Source: Bostrychus sinensis
Lineage: Eukaryota > Chordata > Actinopteri > Gobiiformes > Eleotridae
DNA: 64,000 bases
Assembly: GCA_020698575.1 (NCBI GenBank)
Contig: CM036241.1
Location: 38,423,855 to 38,487,854 of the forward strand
Direction of reading: 5' to 3'
In this document: positions 56,211-64,000 of the stretch, piece after piece
How the letters are laid out: every line of letters begins with the position of its first letter
Position numbering within the stretch: the stretch's first letter is position 1
The notes under the pieces: generated by a model
What the model was told of the DNA's origin: nothing
What the model saw: the letters and a program-made list of their open reading frames with translations, nothing else
Databases searched by the model: none
Made by a program: the position numbers and the translations under genes

Positions 56211-57600
56211 CTCATGGCGGGGAGCAAGCAAATGCACAGGACTTAGATGTCACTGCCACATGTACAGCGGTATGTGGAAATGGAATCACAGGGAAAACCT
56301 GTTTAAAGATCTGCAAGTCTATCCTAAAGGTCAGCAACACAAAGACAAAGAGTTTTTTGATATACAAAGCACAACTGAATCATACACACTGAAGACCTGT
56401 ACTGGTATAACACAAGTGACAGGGAGAAGACGAAAGATGAGTTTTCCTCTCCCCACATTCATAGAGTGCAATGCTATCCCCGACAATAGGGAAGAAATAC
56501 CCACTCTAGAAGCTGCTTCACATCACTTCCATATGAGAGTAATAGCTACTGAGATACTGCCTCTTGACACAGATGCTCACATATTGCTGATGATAGGACG
56601 GAACCTTTTGAGAGTCCATAAGGTGACGCAAATTTGCGGCAGGCACAGGACCCATTTGTGCATAAACTTGACCTGGGCTGGGTTTTTGTTGATGACATGT
56701 GTCTTGGCAGTGCAGTTCCAACTCACTCTTAAAGCTCACAGCTGAGAATTTAGGAGAGACTGTGTCTTGTTGCACTAATAAAGACAACCATCTTGCACAT
56801 TCTGTTGAAGACATGATCTTTCTGAAGAAGATGGAGGGATTTTTCAAAGATAACACCAACAGCTTGATTGCCCCACTACCATTTCAAAGCCCCAGACGCT
56901 TACTCCCTGATAATAGGTGCTACGCCTATAAGCGGCTTCCCTAGGACACATGCTCAACAAGAAGCCAGACATGAAGGCACACTTTACTGAGTTCATGCAG
57001 AAAATGCTCGATAACCAACATGCAGAGCTTGCACCACCTCTCAACAAAGACAAAGAGAAATGGTATCTTCCTATTTTTGGTATATACCATCCACAGAAGC
57101 CTGGGAGGTGTGGTGTTTCATGTGGTCTTTGATTCGAGTGTGTAGTTTGATGGTGTATCCCTCAATGATGTGACTGCTGTGATGACTGCTTTCGGGGCTG
57201 GACCTTAACAACACACTTAGGTGTGTCCTTCGATCCAGGAAAGAACAAGTCACTTTCACAACTGACAATGAGCAGATGTTTTACTGCTTTGCTGTCAAGG
57301 AAGAGCACAGAGATTACCTTCGCTTCCTGTGGTACAAAGAAAACAACCTGGAAGTGGAAGTGGTGAATGCCTTCCCCCCAGATGATAGGGCCAAAGAAAT
57401 CAAATACTTGATTTGACAACCGATGAGCTTCCAGTCCAGCGCAGCTTGGGGGTGAGTTGGAACACCACATCAGACACGTTCACATTCCATGTTCCACAGG
57501 AGCAGAAGCCCTTCACTCAACGTGGTGTACTCTCAACTGTAAACAGTTTGCTCGATCCTCTTGGATTGCTTGCACCTATAACTATCAAAGGCTAACTTCT
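56211..57600 (+). pseudogene. BEL/Pao protease and reverse transcriptase remnants
   Basis: A protease-like segment near 56235-56400 (frame with CTAVCGNGITG), then reverse transcriptase pieces: HAELAPPLNKDKEKWYLP (57020), RVVFDSS-like near 57117-57140, TTDNEQMFYCFAVKEEHRD (57260) and FLWYKENN. Then LGVSWNTTSDTF (57450) and LLDPLGLLAPITIKG (57595) follow. The catalytic D-D segment of the palm is missing, so part of the reverse transcriptase is deleted. Confidence 0.78.
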
Positions 57601-58180
57601 TCTCAGAGAGCTCTCCAGCAGCAACCTTGAGCGGGACAGCCCTTTACTCCAAGACATGTGACGACTGGAGAAGATGGTACGATTCACTGCAGAAACTTAG
57701 AACACTGCATATTCCTCGTACCTATGCATCTTTCTCCATCTCACAAGCCACTTTAATTGAACTTTGTATGTTGTCAGATGATTCAGCGAAACCTGTATCT
57801 GCAGTAGCCTACCTGAAGGTCACACATGAAGACGAGCACAATGAAACTGGGTTTGTCATGGGTAAGGCCAAACTGGCTCCCATGACAGAGCTCACCATTC
57901 CCAGATTAGAGCTGTGTGCAGCAGTGCTTGCTGTGGAAATGTCAGAGCTTCTCACAGAAGAACTGAAGATAAAGATTGACAGGACCATATTTTATACTGA
58001 CAGTAAAGTAGTGTTAGGATACATCAACAATCAACACAGAAGATTCCATGTATATATGAACAATCATGTTCAGAGAATCAAGCAATCTTCTCTTCCAGAC
58101 CAGTGGAAATATGTCCCAACAGAGCACAATCCTGCTGATCATGGCTCGATCTGTAGCAGCAGAGAAACTTATTAGTACCA
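57601..58180 (+). pseudogene. BEL/Pao RNase H region
   Basis: The open frame 57627-58175 includes AKLAPMTELTIPRLELCAAV and FYTDSKVVLGYINN, the RNase H core of the A17/BEL polyprotein, followed by WKYVPTEHNPADHG. It ends in a frameshift. Confidence 0.88.
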
Positions 58181-59638
58181 CATGGTTGTATGGCCCAGCA
58201 TTTCTTCTTAATCTCAAGAGTATCACTCCTGAAAAAGGTCCATTTGAACTCATCGATCCAGAGTCAGATGTTGAAATCTGACAGAATGTGACGGTACTTG
58301 TGACTACAACTGGTCCAGATGTCTTAGGTTCATCCCACTTTGAACAGTGCTCAAAGTGGACCTCCCTTGTCACAGCGGTGGCCTACCTCCATCACATCTC
58401 TCACGTCAAGTCCAATAATGGTAAAGATTGTAGAGGCTGGCACCTCTGTAAGGCATGCCTCACAGATGAAGCCTTAAATCAGGCACAGTACACAATCATC
58501 AGATGTGTTGAGCGTGTAGTGTATGCTGAAGAAATTAAATGTATAATGACAAAGCAAGACTTACCAGTTCCCTTCTCAAACTCAATCCCATAATTGATGA
58601 CCAAAACTTATTGCATGCAGGAGGACGACTTGCAGAGTCAAACTTGCCAAGTCATTAAGGTGACCCTCTTCTGATACCAGGAAAGCAGCACATTACTATA
58701 CTGCTTATTCAAAATCATCATGAAGCCGTAAAGCACCAAGGAAGACACTTTACTGAGGGAGCAGTGAGAGCAAGTGGTTTATGGTTAGTTGGTGCTAAGA
58801 GATCCATCAGTAGTGTGTGACCTGCAGAAAACTCCAAGGCAGAATGGAACAACAAATCATGCAGACTTATCTGCTGAACGTTTACAGACTGGTTCCCCAT
58901 TTTCTTATGTTGGCTTGGATATATTTGGACCATGGGAGGTTGCAACATGCCACACCAAAGGTGGACAAGCCAACAGCTCTTCCAAAGCCTGGTGAAACAA
59001 CTGTAGATGACTACTTATGCAAACAGAGTGTTCCTGGGTGTTCAACCCTCCCCACTCATCTCACATGGGAGGCACGTGGGAGCGTATGATAGGCATAGCA
59101 CAATGCATCCTATACTCAATGCTCTTACAAGCAGAGAACCCTAAACTGACTCACGAGGTCCTGACAACGTTACTGGCCAAAGTCACAGTTATTATCAACG
59201 CAAGGCCTTTTGTTCCCGTTTCCTTAGATTCTGAAGCTCCCTTGATCCTCACACCGTCGACTCTCCTCAACCAGAAGTTTCATCCAATCTCAGTTCCACC
59301 TGGAGATTTCACTAAGGCTCACATGTTTAGACATCAGTGGAGAAGAGTGCAAGTCCTTGCTGACACCTGGGCCCGATGGCAGAAAGAGTACCTCAACATG
59401 CTTCAGAGTTGTCAGAAGTGGCAGTTCAACAAACCAAATTTGAAAGTAGGAGATGTCATTCTTCTAAAGGACAAGCAACTAAAAAGAAATGAATGACCTA
59501 TGGGAATCGTTGTGAAGACTTTTCCAAGTAAGGATGGAGTTGTCAGGAAGATGGAGGTGAAGGTTACAAGTGACAAGACTACAAAGACCTTCTGTAGACC
59601 CATCTCACAATGTAACCTTCTTCTGACTCCAAGAGAAT
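58181..59638 (+). pseudogene. BEL/Pao integrase region
   Basis: Integrase pieces in shifting frames: HHEAVKHQGRHFTEGAVRAS (H2C2-type region, 58705-58775), a second region near 58870-58930, then a deletion. After that come FNPPHSSHMGGTWERMIG (59041-59090) with the catalytic E in WER, INARPFVPVS, and VGDVILLKDKQ near 59450. The stop is at 59638. The central catalytic Asp region appears deleted. Confidence 0.82.
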
Positions 59639-59691
59639 AGTTTGTCTAGATATGTTCTAGTGGCATTTTTAAAATAATGCCAGGCGGGGAG

Positions 59692-60051
59692 TGTATTGGA
59701 ACTGTTTCTATGTTGTTGTTTCTCCAGGCCTGTAGGGGCATAGTTTTGTATAGTTTGTTAAGTTAAGCCAATAAGGAAAGAGAAGCAATGTAGCAGTAAG
59801 TGTTTTTGTATCTCCTAAGTCAAAAAGAATATGGTGTGTGCCATTCCCCATCTAAAGCCATTTGCTCATTTCTAGCCCTTTCTTCTTATTTTCTTTCTTA
59901 TTTTGTATCATTTCATTTTCACACTTTTTTGCATTCAATTCTGTTCCAAATACAACATGTGCCTGTTCCTTGGAGGAAGTGATGCAAGAGAGAGTTTGGC
60001 TGGCTGTGAATCTCAGCATAGGACACAAGTCACATTGAGTGCAACAGTACA
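59692..60051 (+). repeat. BEL/Pao 3' LTR
   Basis: 360 bp, beginning TGTATTGGAACTG and ending GCAACAGTACA, preceded by the polypurine tract. It shares near-identical ends with the 5' LTR. Confidence 0.9.
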
Positions 60052-60101
60052 ACATCTATGAAACATAGCAGATTAATAAATTATCTTTATTACAATCAAC
60101 A

Positions 60102-60467
60102 TTCATTCATTCATTTTCTACCGTTTATTCCCATTAGGGGTCGCGGGTGACTGAAGCCTATCCCCGTAACTTTGGGCCGTAGGCGGGGTACACCCTGGAC
60201 AGGGGCCAGCTTGTCACAGGGCTGACACAGAGATGAACACAAACAGACATTCACTAGGGGTCAATTTAGAGTAACCAATTCACCTGGCCAAAGTACCCAG
60301 AGAGAACCACGGTAACACGGGGAGGACATGCAGACTCCACCCAGAGATTTCGTGTGATGGTGTGTTGGTCGACCCGGGGCTCGAACCCATGAGCTTGCTG
60401 GGAGCTTGCTGGGACCCTCCTTGCTGGGAGGCGAGAACGCTAACCGCTCTGCTACCGTGCACCGTGC
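60102..60467 (-). mobile_element. tRNA-derived SINE in ERV env (13-bp duplication)
   Basis: ATTACAATCAACA (60089-60101) and ATTACCATCAACA (60468-60480) flank it. The reverse complement from 60467 starts GCACGGTGCACGGTAGCAGA, then AGCGTTCTCGCCTCCCAGCA and GGGTTCGAGCCCC, a B box. The left end (3' on the minus strand) is an (ATTC)n-type tail. It is the best copy of the family seen in fragments at 3640, 4238, 10716, 17560 and 33797. Confidence 0.9.
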
Positions 60468-60472
60468 ATTAC

Positions 60473-60560
60473 CATCAACAGCGCCTTGTAAACTTTAGTG
60501 GTTGAATTAACAAGGCGCTGTTGATTACAATCAACAGCTTGTTAATTCAACCACTAAAGT
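60473..60560. repeat. Local inverted duplication in env TM
   Basis: ACTTTAGTGGTTGAATTAAC at 60492-60511 reappears reverse-complemented as GTTAATTCAACCACTAAAGT at 60541-60560. The inner part AATCAACAGC/GCGCTGTTGATT also pairs. The env-coding copy is the right one, so the left one is an inverted extra copy. Confidence 0.85.
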
Positions 60561-60960
60561 GTTATCAGCTATTGAACAAAAACTGATCGATGTCACTAGA
60601 ACTATGTTAGAGAATAGACCAGCACTCAATCTTATTTTAGCTGAGAGAGGTGGTCTGTGTACTTTCATCAATGCTGATGAAGGTTGTTGCACAAATGTAA
60701 AAACCCTGTCTGATATGACTAATATCTCTCTTGCTATGCAGGAAATGAAAAACCTTTGACAGGAATTTGTTGACTTAAATAGTGTGTTAAACCACAGCTG
60801 ATTTGACAACTGGCTGCACAATGCCTTCTCTTCTCTTCTTCTGACCCTTCTCTGGTCTAATTATGTCTATTCTTGTACCCACTGGCAGTATAATAATCTT
60901 CATCTGCAGTATATCATTTTGCATGTGTATCCTGTCTGTAATAAAGTGCATACAGCAAAG
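60481..60960 (+). pseudogene. ERV env, TM fragment
   Basis: The frame 60559-60759 has a heptad-like region, then LENRPALNLILAERGGLC, an immunosuppressive-domain-like segment, and a Cys followed eight residues later by a Cys-Cys pair (codons 60658 and 60685-60690). This resembles the CX6CC motif of gamma-type TM subunits but with a longer spacing. After a stop at 60757 and frame drift, leucine-rich and hydrophobic sequence up to 60945 probably represents the membrane anchor. Dead. Confidence 0.75.
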
Positions 60961-61433
60961 AATGACTAAAATATTGTTTCTGAATTATGGAGTTATATTT
61001 GTTTTAATAAAATAAATTGATGCAACTAGAGTGATTTATTCAAAATGCCTAATTTGTGACTTGCATGCAGCAATTTTTGCTAATAAATTCTAATTTGCAA
61101 ATATATTATTTGCAATTATTTTACAAATCAATCGTGTTGTCATTTATAAATCTACAGTTTTGCATGTGAATAGTCCAATCTGCATTTGTGGATAAATGAT
61201 AAATGATGTTACATCAGCAAATGGATGTACAATTAATCCTGGTCACATCTATAGCCTGTCCGTCCTTGGGAGTGAGATCTCTCTTTCACCTTGGTGCTCC
61301 CTGAGGTTTCTTTTTTCCCTTTTTTTTTCTCTTTTGAATTTTTCCTTGACAAGAAGGAGGGTCTAAGGATGGGGGATGTCTGGGATTTATCCAATCACTT
61401 TGACTGTTTCAACTATTATGATTCTGAAGAATC
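60961..61433. other. ERV 3' region with inserted fish repeat
   Basis: AT-rich spacer containing, at about 61265-61385, TGGTGCTCCCTGAGGTTTC and GAAGGAGGGTCTAAGGATGG. This is the reverse-strand version of the repeat seen at 32225-32275 and 36980-37025. No accessory gene is recognised. Confidence 0.5.
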
Positions 61434-61445
61434 GAAAGGGTGGAA
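61434..61445 (+). promoter_or_regulatory. ERV polypurine tract
   Basis: GAAAGGGTGGAA directly abuts the TGG start of the 3' LTR, as expected for the plus-strand primer. Confidence 0.75.
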
Positions 61446-61775
61446 TGGTATGATTAAAATGTTTTAATCCATTCTTTGCAAGCCATCCTGCTAAACTTTG
61501 TGTGGTTCACTGAGTTTAAGTTTTAAGACGTTTTTGCAGAAGACTGTGTACCATGTACCTGTACAACAAACTCTGGTTACCAGCCTTCTATAAACATGTT
61601 TTCACTGAAACCTGCTGTAATGTGAACTTTGATATTTGTCATGTATTGGGATTTCTGTTCTGTTCTGTTGATTCTTCTTTCTGCTACCTGTGATGTATTT
61701 GAAGTATAGATAATCATTACCTATGCCACTGAACATGTCCACACGTATGCATGGACTCTAGAATCTGTCATCCTG

Positions 61776-61860
<85 letters not shown>

Positions 61861-61954
61861 GTGTCAATGTAATAAACTTTGAGAGAGAAGCTGACAGAAC
61901 TCAAAGCAGCGTGATGTCTGTAGTCCTTTTCTCTCCCTCTGTGACAGAGTAGCA
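61446..61954 (+). repeat. ERV 3' LTR with expanded (AT)n
   Basis: Collinear with the 5' LTR from TGGTATGATT to GACAGAGTA, then ends GCA. It lacks about 34 bases found near the end of the 5' LTR. The (AT)n tract at about 61780-61857 is several times longer than in the 5' LTR. AATAAA follows the tract. Confidence 0.92.
61780..61857. repeat. (AT)n microsatellite in 3' LTR
   Basis: About 38 uninterrupted AT units, just upstream of the LTR AATAAA. Confidence 0.95.
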
Positions 61955-61964
61955 TTTAGTTGCG

Positions 61965-62660
61965 CAGGGGCATAGCCAGGATTTTTTTACGGGGGGGGGG
62001 GGGGGGGGCAGCCGGGTCCTGTCATTTTACTGTGGTGGCACATGGCAGATTATTATAGGACTAACACAAAAAATGCTATTACACTGCTGCTGATTCTGAT
62101 TCTGTTCCTCTCAGATCTTCTCTGGTGATTCCTGTTGTGTGCGGTCGACCATCCAGTCATTAAAAACAGAAGAAGTTTGCTGTGGTGTAGGTTTTCAGGA
62201 AGGTTATTAGCCTGCAACATTAACGTTTAAAGAACAATGACCTCAAACTTCATTGTTGTCTAAATACGCTGCCCATTCAACTTTTTAGGCAACTATATCA
62301 CCATGGCAACGCAGACGAGCTTTTCAGAGTGACACCAGACAAAACTAGAAAGTACCGCATTCATCTCCACCTTTAGTCCCATCCACAGCACCTGCGACCT
62401 CTATGCGATAGCTGCACGCTGCTCCTCCTGCTGCTCTGTGAGTACGCCCTCCGTGCTGCGCCTCCACGCGACTTTGTCTGTGAGTGCGCGGCGCCTCCGC
62501 ATCGCACCTCCTCATCGCTTTGTCTGTGGCTCAACCTGACCTCCAGCGCGCATTACTGGTGCGCTGCTGAGTGAGAGAGGAACTGCTCTGCTCGGAGCAG
62601 GAGACGGCTCACAGACAGCGGTAAGTGCAACAAAAGGCAGGAATTCGCGGGGTTTGCTTG
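61965..62660 (+). mobile_element. Possible hAT 5' region with G18 run and CpG-rich leader
   Basis: CAGGGGCATAGCCAGGATTT at 61965 resembles hAT termini. An 18-G run follows at 61991-62008. CpG-rich sequence at 62380-62640 ends in ACAGCGGTAAGTG, a strong splice-donor match at 62620. It could be the noncoding first exon and promoter of a hAT transposase gene, or of a host gene. The partner terminus is not in view. Confidence 0.45.
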
Positions 62661-63078
62661 ATTTTGCGTTAATTGTTGCGATCACAACATCTCAAAATTC
62701 TGGAGAGACTGAAAAATATATGTAGTGTGTGGGAAAGCTGAACTGTCTGGAAGCATGTTGTTGTTAATTAGTGCAATGTGTTCGATATTTTTGCTTTAAC
62801 AAACTTACAACAACTTACTAACTAACAACTTTGTCTACATCACTCTCATGTCCCACCTTAGAAAAACAAATATACAATAAACAGATGGTAAATTGTTTGC
62901 AGTACTATTTACATTTATTATTTTAATGTATTATTTAGTTATTTACAATTTATTGTAACCCCCTAAGACTAGAAGAGGCCTACACAGAAAACAGGTTTCT
63001 GAATACTTTAAAAGTAAAGCCAAGTTCTTTAGTATCAGTGATGTACAATAAAGCTAAATACCTCACCAGTACATTGTA
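62661..63078. other. AT-rich sequence with no recognised feature
   Basis: No exon or repeat boundary was recognised. It would be intron if the preceding donor is real. Confidence 0.4.
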
Positions 63079-63197
63079 CACTGCTCAAAAAAATAAAGGG
63101 AACACTTAAACAACACAATGTAACTCCAAGTCAATCACACTTCTGTGAAATCAAACTGTCCACTTAGGAAGCAACACTGATTGACATCAGTTTCACT

Positions 63198-63801
63198 AGC
63201 TGCGTTTCCATTACACATATGCGCAAAATTTTATCAATATTCTAGAAATGTCGAAAAAACACAATTTCGCAATTACACTGTTTCCATTGAATCATAAGCA
63301 AATAAAAACAAACCTACTCTCGCGATAAGTCATTCAAAAACCATGGCGACGGATGTAAACATTACTTTGATTTACAGCAGATATATCCATATTTCAGCCA
63401 CGGCACTAGCGCTCATCATCAGCCGTCAAAGGAGACGTCAGCATCTTATTCAGGCCATGGAGCGACAGGCCCCTTATACATGGGAGCGACTACGTATGAA
63501 GCGTTTTTGGGAAATTGTAGGAGGCGATTTTACAGAAGAGCTGTGGATTCAACATTTCCGAATGACACGCTCAACTTTTGATGAGCTGTGTGATGCTGTG
63601 GGACCTCTTGTGGCGCCAAAAGTGTTTCCATTGCAGTTTTGCAAAATATGTCAATTTCGATTCGCCTGAAAAACCACCTCATCCAAGAGCAAAAACTTTT
63701 TCGATAAATGCGAGTTTTTTCGAAATTGTCGTGTTTCCATTAGGCAAATTTATATTCGCAAATCCAATTTGCGCAATTTGATGGTCAATGGAAACGTAGC
63801 T
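63198..63801 (+). mobile_element. 604-bp PIF/Harbinger-type element inside the Tc1
   Basis: ACT (63195-63197 and 63802-63804) flanks AGCTGCGTTTCCATT and, in reverse complement at the right, AGCTACGTTTCCATT. A 3-bp duplication and the encoded fragment fit PIF/Harbinger. Internal TTCGCAAAT/ATTTGCG motifs repeat near both ends. Confidence 0.82.
63343..63669 (+). pseudogene. Harbinger transposase N-terminal fragment
   Basis: A 108-codon frame from MATDVNITLIYSRY. It includes WIQHFRMTRSTFDELCDAVG and PLV, matching the N-terminal region of HARBI1-type nucleases. It then runs into element terminal sequence, so the DDE catalytic domain is deleted. This is a non-autonomous deletion derivative. Confidence 0.72.
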
Positions 63802-63973
63802 ACTGCTGTTGTGCAAATGGAACAGACAACAGGTGGAAATTATAGGCAATTAGCAAGACTCCCCCAATAAAGGAGTGGTTCTGCAGGAGGTGACCACAGA
63901 CCACTTCTCAGTTCCTATGCTTTCTGTTTTGGTCACTTTTGAATGCTGGCGGTGCTTTCACTCTAGTGGTAGC

Positions 63974-64000
63974 ATGAGACGGAGTCTACAACCCACACAA
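63974..64000 (+). CDS. Tc1-like transposase, first nine codons (truncated by window end)
   Basis: ATGAGACGGAGTCTACAACC encodes MRRSLQPTQ, the expected start of the transposase of the CACTGCTCAAAAAAA Tc1 family. Integrity of the remainder cannot be judged. Confidence 0.6.

Larger units (their letters stand above)
53086..60051 (+). mobile_element. BEL/Pao LTR retrotransposon inserted in ERV env
   Basis: The 5-bp duplication ACATC (53081-53085 and 60052-60056) flanks LTRs starting TGTATTGGAACTG and ending GCAACAGTACA. Internal frames are typical BEL/Pao: CCHC knuckles, an A17-type protease/reverse transcriptase block, RNase H and integrase. The polypurine tract CCAGGCGGGGAG precedes the 3' LTR. 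No primer-binding site is visible because LINE-derived sequence follows the 5' LTR. All frames are broken. Confidence 0.9.
37583..61954 (+). mobile_element. Endogenous retrovirus with nested insertions (24.4 kb composite)
   Basis: Two LTRs starting TGGTATGATTAAAATG and ending GCA are flanked by the 5-bp duplication TTTAG (37578-37582 and 61955-61959). Inside are a tRNA-Leu-type primer-binding site, gag with a CCHC knuckle, protease, reverse transcriptase, RNase H, integrase with a gamma-type C-terminal domain, env with a furin-like site and TM fragment, and a polypurine tract before the 3' LTR. Removing the five recognised insertions leaves about 8.3 kb, a normal full-length size. Frameshifts and stops break every gene. 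The pol and env layout suggests a class I (gamma/epsilon-like) ERV. Orientation is opposite to mgat4b. Confidence 0.88.
63079..64000 (+). mobile_element. Second Tc1-like transposon, runs off the window, split by a Harbinger element
   Basis: TA (63077-63078) precedes CACTGCTCAAAAAAATAAAG, the terminus of a widespread fish Tc1-like family. Sequence continues at 63805 after the insertion with GCTGTTGTGCAAATGGA and further family-typical leader (AATTAGCAAGACTCCCCCAA, GGTGACCACAGACCACTTCT). The right part is outside the window. Confidence 0.88.

Overview
The window looks like teleost fish chromosomal DNA. It holds spliced vertebrate exons, a Tc1-type transposon, L2-like LINE remnants, tRNA- and 5S-derived SINEs, BEL/Pao and retrovirus-like LTR elements, PIF/Harbinger and hAT-like elements, and many simple repeats. 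I cannot name the species from sequence alone.

The only host protein-coding gene I can support is mgat4b (alpha-1,3-mannosyl-glycoprotein 4-beta-N-acetylglucosaminyltransferase B) on the minus strand. Exon 1 is at 31521-31617, exon 2 at 2540-2719 and exon 3 at 1670-1810. The splice phases join without a break, and the rest of the gene runs off the left edge. Intron 1 is 28.8 kb and is packed with repeats. An 11-bp minisatellite family (unit CCAGG[A/T]CTAAA) occurs in at least 18 arrays in both orientations, all between about 1.0 and 31.15 kb. Dispersed (AGT)n/(ACT)n tracts, hAT-like elements with 8-bp target duplications, a large foldback, a 9-bp-duplication element and an L2-like LINE fragment lie among them. 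A CpG-rich, pyrimidine-rich (on the transcript strand) 5' flank surrounds exon 1.

From 32 to 37.5 kb the intergenic flank holds a 21-bp minisatellite, a 1.08-kb Harbinger-like element, a tRNA-derived SINE, and a fish repeat split by a TIR element. That element has a 9-bp target duplication and carries a RecQ-like helicase fragment and a 5S-rRNA-derived SINE.

From 37583 to 61954 almost everything is one nested structure: an endogenous retrovirus on the plus strand with two LTRs, a 5-bp target duplication (TTTAG), a tRNA-Leu-type primer-binding site, broken gag, pol and env, and a polypurine tract. It has been inflated from about 8.3 kb to 24.4 kb by at least five later insertions: a Tc1 in the 5' LTR, a hAT in pol that contains another hAT, a TIR element in env that contains another TIR element, a BEL/Pao retrotransposon in env whose 5' LTR is itself invaded, and a SINE in env.

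Right of the provirus are a hAT-like 5' end with an 18-G run, a CpG-rich stretch ending in a strong splice donor, and the left part of a second Tc1-like element split by a Harbinger-type element. No retroviral or transposase reading frame in the window is intact.
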